A stretch of 9,117 nt of DNA from Pseudomonadota bacterium (GTDB lineage Bacteria; Pseudomonadota; Gammaproteobacteria; Burkholderiales; SG8-39), in contig JAJZUN010000085.1 of NCBI GenBank assembly GCA_021848555.1, positions 1 to 9,117 on the forward strand. Reading direction: 5' to 3'. Below are positions 6,959 through 9,117 of this stretch, piece by piece. Position 1 is the first letter of the stretch; the number at the start of each line of letters is the position of its first letter. The position numbers were made by a program, and so were the translations under genes. The notes beneath the pieces are model-generated. The model ran no database searches, was not told where the DNA came from, and saw nothing but the letters and a program-made list of their open reading frames with translations.

Positions 6959-7054
6959 TCACTTGCGCATCGACTCGTGCATCGCCGGGTTCGAAGTGCC
7001 CGGCGAGCAGACATCGCGGCTGATCACCACGCCGCCGTAGTCCGTTGCGAGAGC
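6959..7054 (-). other. 31-codon coding-like fragment in the frc leader
   Basis: Between an in-frame TAG (7057-7055) and a TGA (6961-6959), 31 codons stay open, and 27 end in G or C, as in the genuine genes here. No ATG lies near its beginning; a GTG at 7030 would give 23 residues but has no SD. The fragment includes DVCSPGTSNPAM and ends in ESMRK. I recognise no family. It may be the remnant 3' end of a lost gene, an unusual leader peptide, or chance. Confidence 0.25.
6982..7006. repeat. Hairpin in the frc leader
   Basis: TCGCCGGG (6982-6989) pairs perfectly with CCCGGCGA (6999-7006) around a 9-nt loop containing TTCGAA. It lies about 100-120 nt upstream of the CoA-transferase start codon and inside the coding-like fragment 6959-7054, so it could be an mRNA leader structure or simply a GC-rich coding relic. 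Confidence 0.4.
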
Positions 7055-7056
7055 CT

Positions 7057-7062
7057 ATACTA
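7057..7062 (-). promoter_or_regulatory. Possible -10 element of the frc operon
   Basis: On the minus strand, TAGTAT lies in a short AT-rich patch. If used, transcription would start near 7050, giving a leader of about 165 nt before the CoA-transferase ATG. The -35 position (GGTGCG) is poor, as expected for an activator-dependent promoter. The 7086-7099 palindrome would then be centred at about -42.5, close to the class II CRP/FNR activator position (-41.5). This is inference from spacing. Confidence 0.3.
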
Positions 7063-7085
7063 AGAAACTGAAGCGCTTGCGCACC

Positions 7086-7099
7086 TTGACTGCGGTCAA
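7086..7099. promoter_or_regulatory. FNR/CRP-type operator palindrome
   Basis: TTGAC, four bases, GTCAA: a perfect dyad in the TTGAN6TCAA form bound by the FNR/DNR branch of the Crp/Fnr family. It lies between the frc operon and a divergent Crp/Fnr-family gene whose start codon is 45 bp away, which makes that protein the obvious candidate ligand. It also coincides with the regulator's possible -35 element. Confidence 0.55.
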
Positions 7100-7115
7100 T
7101 GATTTCGCTTTTAAT
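7086..7115 (+). promoter_or_regulatory. Predicted promoter of the Crp/Fnr-family gene
   Basis: TTGACT (7086-7091) and TTTAAT (7110-7115) are separated by 18 bp and match five of six bases each to the sigma-70 consensus. Transcription would start near 7122, some 22 nt before the ATG. The -35 lies within the TTGAC-N4-GTCAA dyad, so a protein bound there would probably block this promoter. Confidence 0.45.
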
Positions 7116-7143
7116 TCGTTTTTAAATCTGGCACAACCCTCAC

Positions 7144-7755
7144 ATGTCGTCCATCGAATCGCATCCGCAGCACAACACCATCCGCCTGCAGCTCAGGCAG
7201 AATTTGAGCCTCGGCGAAATGCCGCCGGCCGCCAGGGCGGAACTGGAGCCGAAGCTGGAAATCGCCGACTTCGGCAAAGGCGACCTGCTGGTGCATCAGG
7301 GCCATAGCGCGATGGAGCAGTTTTTCATCCTCGACGGCATACTCAAGCGCGTGGTCAGCGACCCGAAAGGCAAGGAGATGATCCTGCGCTTCGCCGCCGA
7401 AACCGGAATGGACACGTCCTACGCCGCTTGGCGCCTGGGGACGCCCATGCCTTACAGCATCGTCGCCGTGACCAAGGTCCGCGTGGCCAAGCTTTCGATG
7501 CAGCATTGGGTCGACTTTCTCGAACGTCACACCAAGCTCAAGGAGCGCTTCGAGTACGAGGTGATGAGCCTGATGTCGGAAGTAATGGCGCACACCATCA
7601 CGCTGCACCTGCTCGACGCGCCCGGGCGGCTGTCGCGCTTCAAGCGCAAACACCCGGAACTGCTCGAGCGCATACCGAAGAAGGAACTTGCGTCCTACCT
7701 GAACCTCACGCCTGAGACGCTTTCGCGTCTCAGACAGAAGTTCGACCGGTGCTAG
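7144..7755 (+). CDS. Crp/Fnr-family transcriptional regulator
   Basis: This is a 203-residue DNA-binding regulator. Residues about 20-120 form a cyclic-nucleotide-binding-type beta barrel (FGKGDLLVHQG at 43-53, QFFILDGILKRV at 59-70), a long dimer helix spans about 125-158, and a winged HTH sits at the C-terminus with recognition helix near 188-200 (LTPETLSRLRQKF). The cAMP-pocket motif of CRP (GELAL followed by Arg-Ser/Thr) is not recognisable, and the only Cys is the last residue, C203, so neither cAMP nor an FNR-type Fe-S cluster is expected; the effector is unknown. The ATG at 7144 is fixed by an in-frame stop at 7123-7125; no good SD precedes it, so translation may be weak. It stands alone on the plus strand, divergent from frc and overlapping tctA tail to tail, which suggests local control of both. 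Confidence 0.9.
   Translation: MSSIESHPQHNTIRLQLRQNLSLGEMPPAARAELEPKLEIADFGKGDLLVHQGHSAMEQFFILDGILKRVVSDPKGKEMILRFAAETGMDTSYAAWRLGTPMPYSIVAVTKVRVAKLSMQHWVDFLERHTKLKERFEYEVMSLMSEVMAHTITLHLLDAPGRLSRFKRKHPELLERIPKKELASYLNLTPETLSRLRQKFDRC
7712..7733. repeat. 9-bp-stem hairpin at the convergent gene ends
   Basis: CTGAGACGC (7712-7720) and GCGTCTCAG (7725-7733) form a perfect stem with a TTTC loop. It lies in the recognition-helix codons of the Crp/Fnr gene and overlaps the TctA stop codon (7732-7730). There is no T-tract on either side, so termination is not established; it may act on both converging transcripts. Confidence 0.45.
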
Positions 7756-9117
7756 CGCCTGCGCGCAGCCTGCGGATCAGCGACGAGACCAGCGGCCAAA
7801 AAAGCAGGAACAATGCAAGGCCGGTGAGCGTGCCAACCAGCAGGTTGGAGAAAAAGATCGACATATCGCCTTGCGACACCAGCATCGCCTGGCGAAACGA
7901 GGATTCGGCCATGTCGCCCAGCACAATCGCCAGCACCAGCGGGGCGAGCGGGTAGCCGAGCTTCTTGAACGCGTAGCCGGCGACGCCGAACACTATCATC
8001 ATGTAAATGTCGAAGCTGGCGTTGTTCACCGTGTAGGCGCCGATCGCGCAGATCACGATGATGATCGGCGCGATCACCGAGAACGGTATCCTCAGGATCG
8101 CGGCGAACAGCGGCACACAGGTCAGCACCACGATCAGCCCGGCGATGTTGCCGAGGTACATCGAGGCGATCAGCCCCCAGACGAAGTCCTTTTGCTCGAC
8201 GAACAGCAGCGGCCCTGGCTCGAGTCCCCAGATCAGCAGGCCGCCCAGCAGCACCGCCGCGGTGGGCGAGCCCGGCACGCCGAGGGTAAGCATCGGCAGC
8301 AGCGCGCACGTGCCTGCGGCGTGCGCCGCGGTCTCCGGCGCCACCACCCCCTCGACCACGCCCTCGCCGAACTTGTCGCCATCTTTCGAGAAGCGGCGCG
8401 CCATGCCGTAGCTCATGAACGAGGCCGGCGTCGCTCCGCCGGGAACGATGCCCATGAAGCAGCCAATCGCGGACCCGCGCAGCGCGGTGAGCCAGTACCG
8501 CGGCAGTTCCTTCCAGGTCTCGATCACCACCTTGAGGTTGAGTTTTGCCGAGGCGCCCCTGAACTCGAGCCCCTCCTCCAGGGTTATCAGGATCTCGCCG
8601 ACGCCGAACAGACCGATCACCGCCACCAGGAAATTGAAGCCGGTTAGCAGCGTGGTCGTGCCGAAGGTCATGCGCAGCGTTCCGGTCACCGTGTCGGTGC
8701 CGACCGCGGCGAGCGCGAAGCCGAGCATCATCGAGACGAGAGTCTTGAACGGCGGCTCCTTGCCCATGCCGATGAAGGCGCAGAACGTGAGCAGGTACAC
8801 GGCGAAGAACTCGGGCGGACCGAACTCGAGCGCGAATTGGGCCACGATGGGCGACAGGAAGGTGATCACGATCACGCCCACGGCCGCGCCGAAGAAGGAC
8901 GAGGTGAAGGCCGCGGTCAGCGCCGCGCCGGCGCGCCCTTTCTGCGCCAGCGGATAGCCGTCGAAAGTGGTCGCCACCGACCAAGGCTCGCCCGGGATGT
9001 TGAACAGGATCGAGGTAATCGCGCCGCCGAACAGCGCGCCCCAGTAGATGCACGACAGCAGGATGATCGCCGAGGTCTGCCCGCCGGGGGTCTGCGCCAT
9101 CGAAAACGTGAGCGGCA
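7730..9117 (-). CDS. tctA: Tripartite tricarboxylate transporter permease, TctA family (N-terminus outside window)
   Basis: This is the large membrane subunit of a TTT-type secondary transporter, which imports a carboxylate delivered by a periplasmic TctC-type binding protein with help from small subunit TctB. The visible 461 residues are mostly hydrophobic helices. Both TctA repeat signatures are present: NIPGEPWSVATTFDGYPLAQ after the YWGALFGG stretch, and later IVPGGATPASFMSYG, VAPETAAHAAG and LTLGVPGSPTAAVLLGG. The frame is open through the right edge, so the ATG at 9100 is internal (PLTF precedes it, as in family members), and about 40-45 residues are missing. The stop is TGA at 7732-7730. 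As tctA is usually last of tctC-tctB-tctA, the partners are probably just outside. The substrate cannot be told from the sequence; proximity to frc hints at a small dicarboxylate. Confidence 0.95.
   Translation of the reverse strand, partial: PLTFSMAQTPGGQTSAIILLSCIYWGALFGGAITSILFNIPGEPWSVATTFDGYPLAQKGRAGAALTAAFTSSFFGAAVGVIVITFLSPIVAQFALEFGPPEFFAVYLLTFCAFIGMGKEPPFKTLVSMMLGFALAAVGTDTVTGTLRMTFGTTTLLTGFNFLVAVIGLFGVGEILITLEEGLEFRGASAKLNLKVVIETWKELPRYWLTALRGSAIGCFMGIVPGGATPASFMSYGMARRFSKDGDKFGEGVVEGVVAPETAAHAAGTCALLPMLTLGVPGSPTAAVLLGGLLIWGLEPGPLLFVEQKDFVWGLIASMYLGNIAGLIVVLTCVPLFAAILRIPFSVIAPIIIVICAIGAYTVNNASFDIYMMIVFGVAGYAFKKLGYPLAPLVLAIVLGDMAESSFRQAMLVSQGDMSIFFSNLLVGTLTGLALFLLFWPLVSSLIRRLRAGASTGRTSV

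Noticed and set aside
6981..7007. tRNA-like T-arm (GGTTCGAA between GC-rich arms)
   Set aside because: The loop is 9 nt, not 7, and no anticodon arm, D arm or acceptor stem fits around it on either strand.
5605..7014. Longer form of the CoA-transferase starting at 7014
   Set aside because: The extra 43 residues are Arg/Ser-rich with no family match, whereas ATG 6885 has a very strong SD and starts exactly where family homology begins.
7752..9053. A 433-codon minus-strand frame overlapping tctA in another register, plus a 258-codon plus-strand frame at 7871-8647
   Set aside because: Both lack membrane helices or any recognised motif and overlap the clear TctA frame; they are GC-rich shadows.

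Overview
This GC-rich window has strongly G/C-biased third codon positions and looks like the chromosome of a betaproteobacterium (Burkholderiales or Nitrosomonadales-like). That assignment is inferred from gene content: a tripartite tricarboxylate transporter (TctA family), a CaiB/BaiF CoA-transferase close to Frc, and a CHASE2 Ser/Thr kinase / PP2C / FHA cluster. No rRNA, tRNA, CRISPR array, insertion sequence or phage gene was seen.

Layout. (a) 1-4156, minus strand: a tightly packed phospho-signalling operon. In transcription order it holds a membrane-anchored CHASE2-TPR-Ser/Thr protein kinase (4156-1550), a PP2C-type phosphatase (1537-713) and an FHA-domain protein (697 to beyond the left edge). 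The gaps are 12 and 15 nt, and the phosphatase ribosome binding site overlaps the kinase stop codon. (b) 4157-4642: a 486-bp gap with no confident gene. It holds a 17-bp inverted repeat and a doubtful 43-codon ORF in the kinase leader, an AT-rich probable promoter zone, a clear intrinsic terminator for the upstream genes, and a perfect 24-bp palindrome. (c) 4643-6885, minus strand: a two-gene operon of a formyl-CoA:oxalate CoA-transferase-like enzyme followed by a formyltransferase that resembles the 10-formyl-THF hydrolase domain more than Met-tRNA formyltransferase. (d) 6886-7143: a divergent regulatory region with an FNR/CRP-type palindrome, a hairpin, and a 31-codon coding-like fragment. 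(e) 7144-7755, plus strand: a small Crp/Fnr-family regulator. (f) 7730-9117, minus strand: the C-terminal ~461 residues of a TctA permease, whose 3' end overlaps the regulator's 3' end by 26 bp.

How the parts may work together. The kinase, phosphatase and FHA reader form a write/erase/read set that could link a periplasmic CHASE2 signal to cytoplasmic threonine phosphorylation. On the other side, a carboxylate permease, a Crp/Fnr regulator and an acyl-CoA/formyl enzyme pair suggest uptake and CoA-dependent use of a small carboxylate, with oxalate-type chemistry the first guess. The Crp/Fnr protein is the natural candidate to bind the palindrome between itself and the CoA-transferase operon. 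I found no system that is clearly unprecedented. The best leads are the CoA-transferase/formyltransferase pair and its regulatory region.
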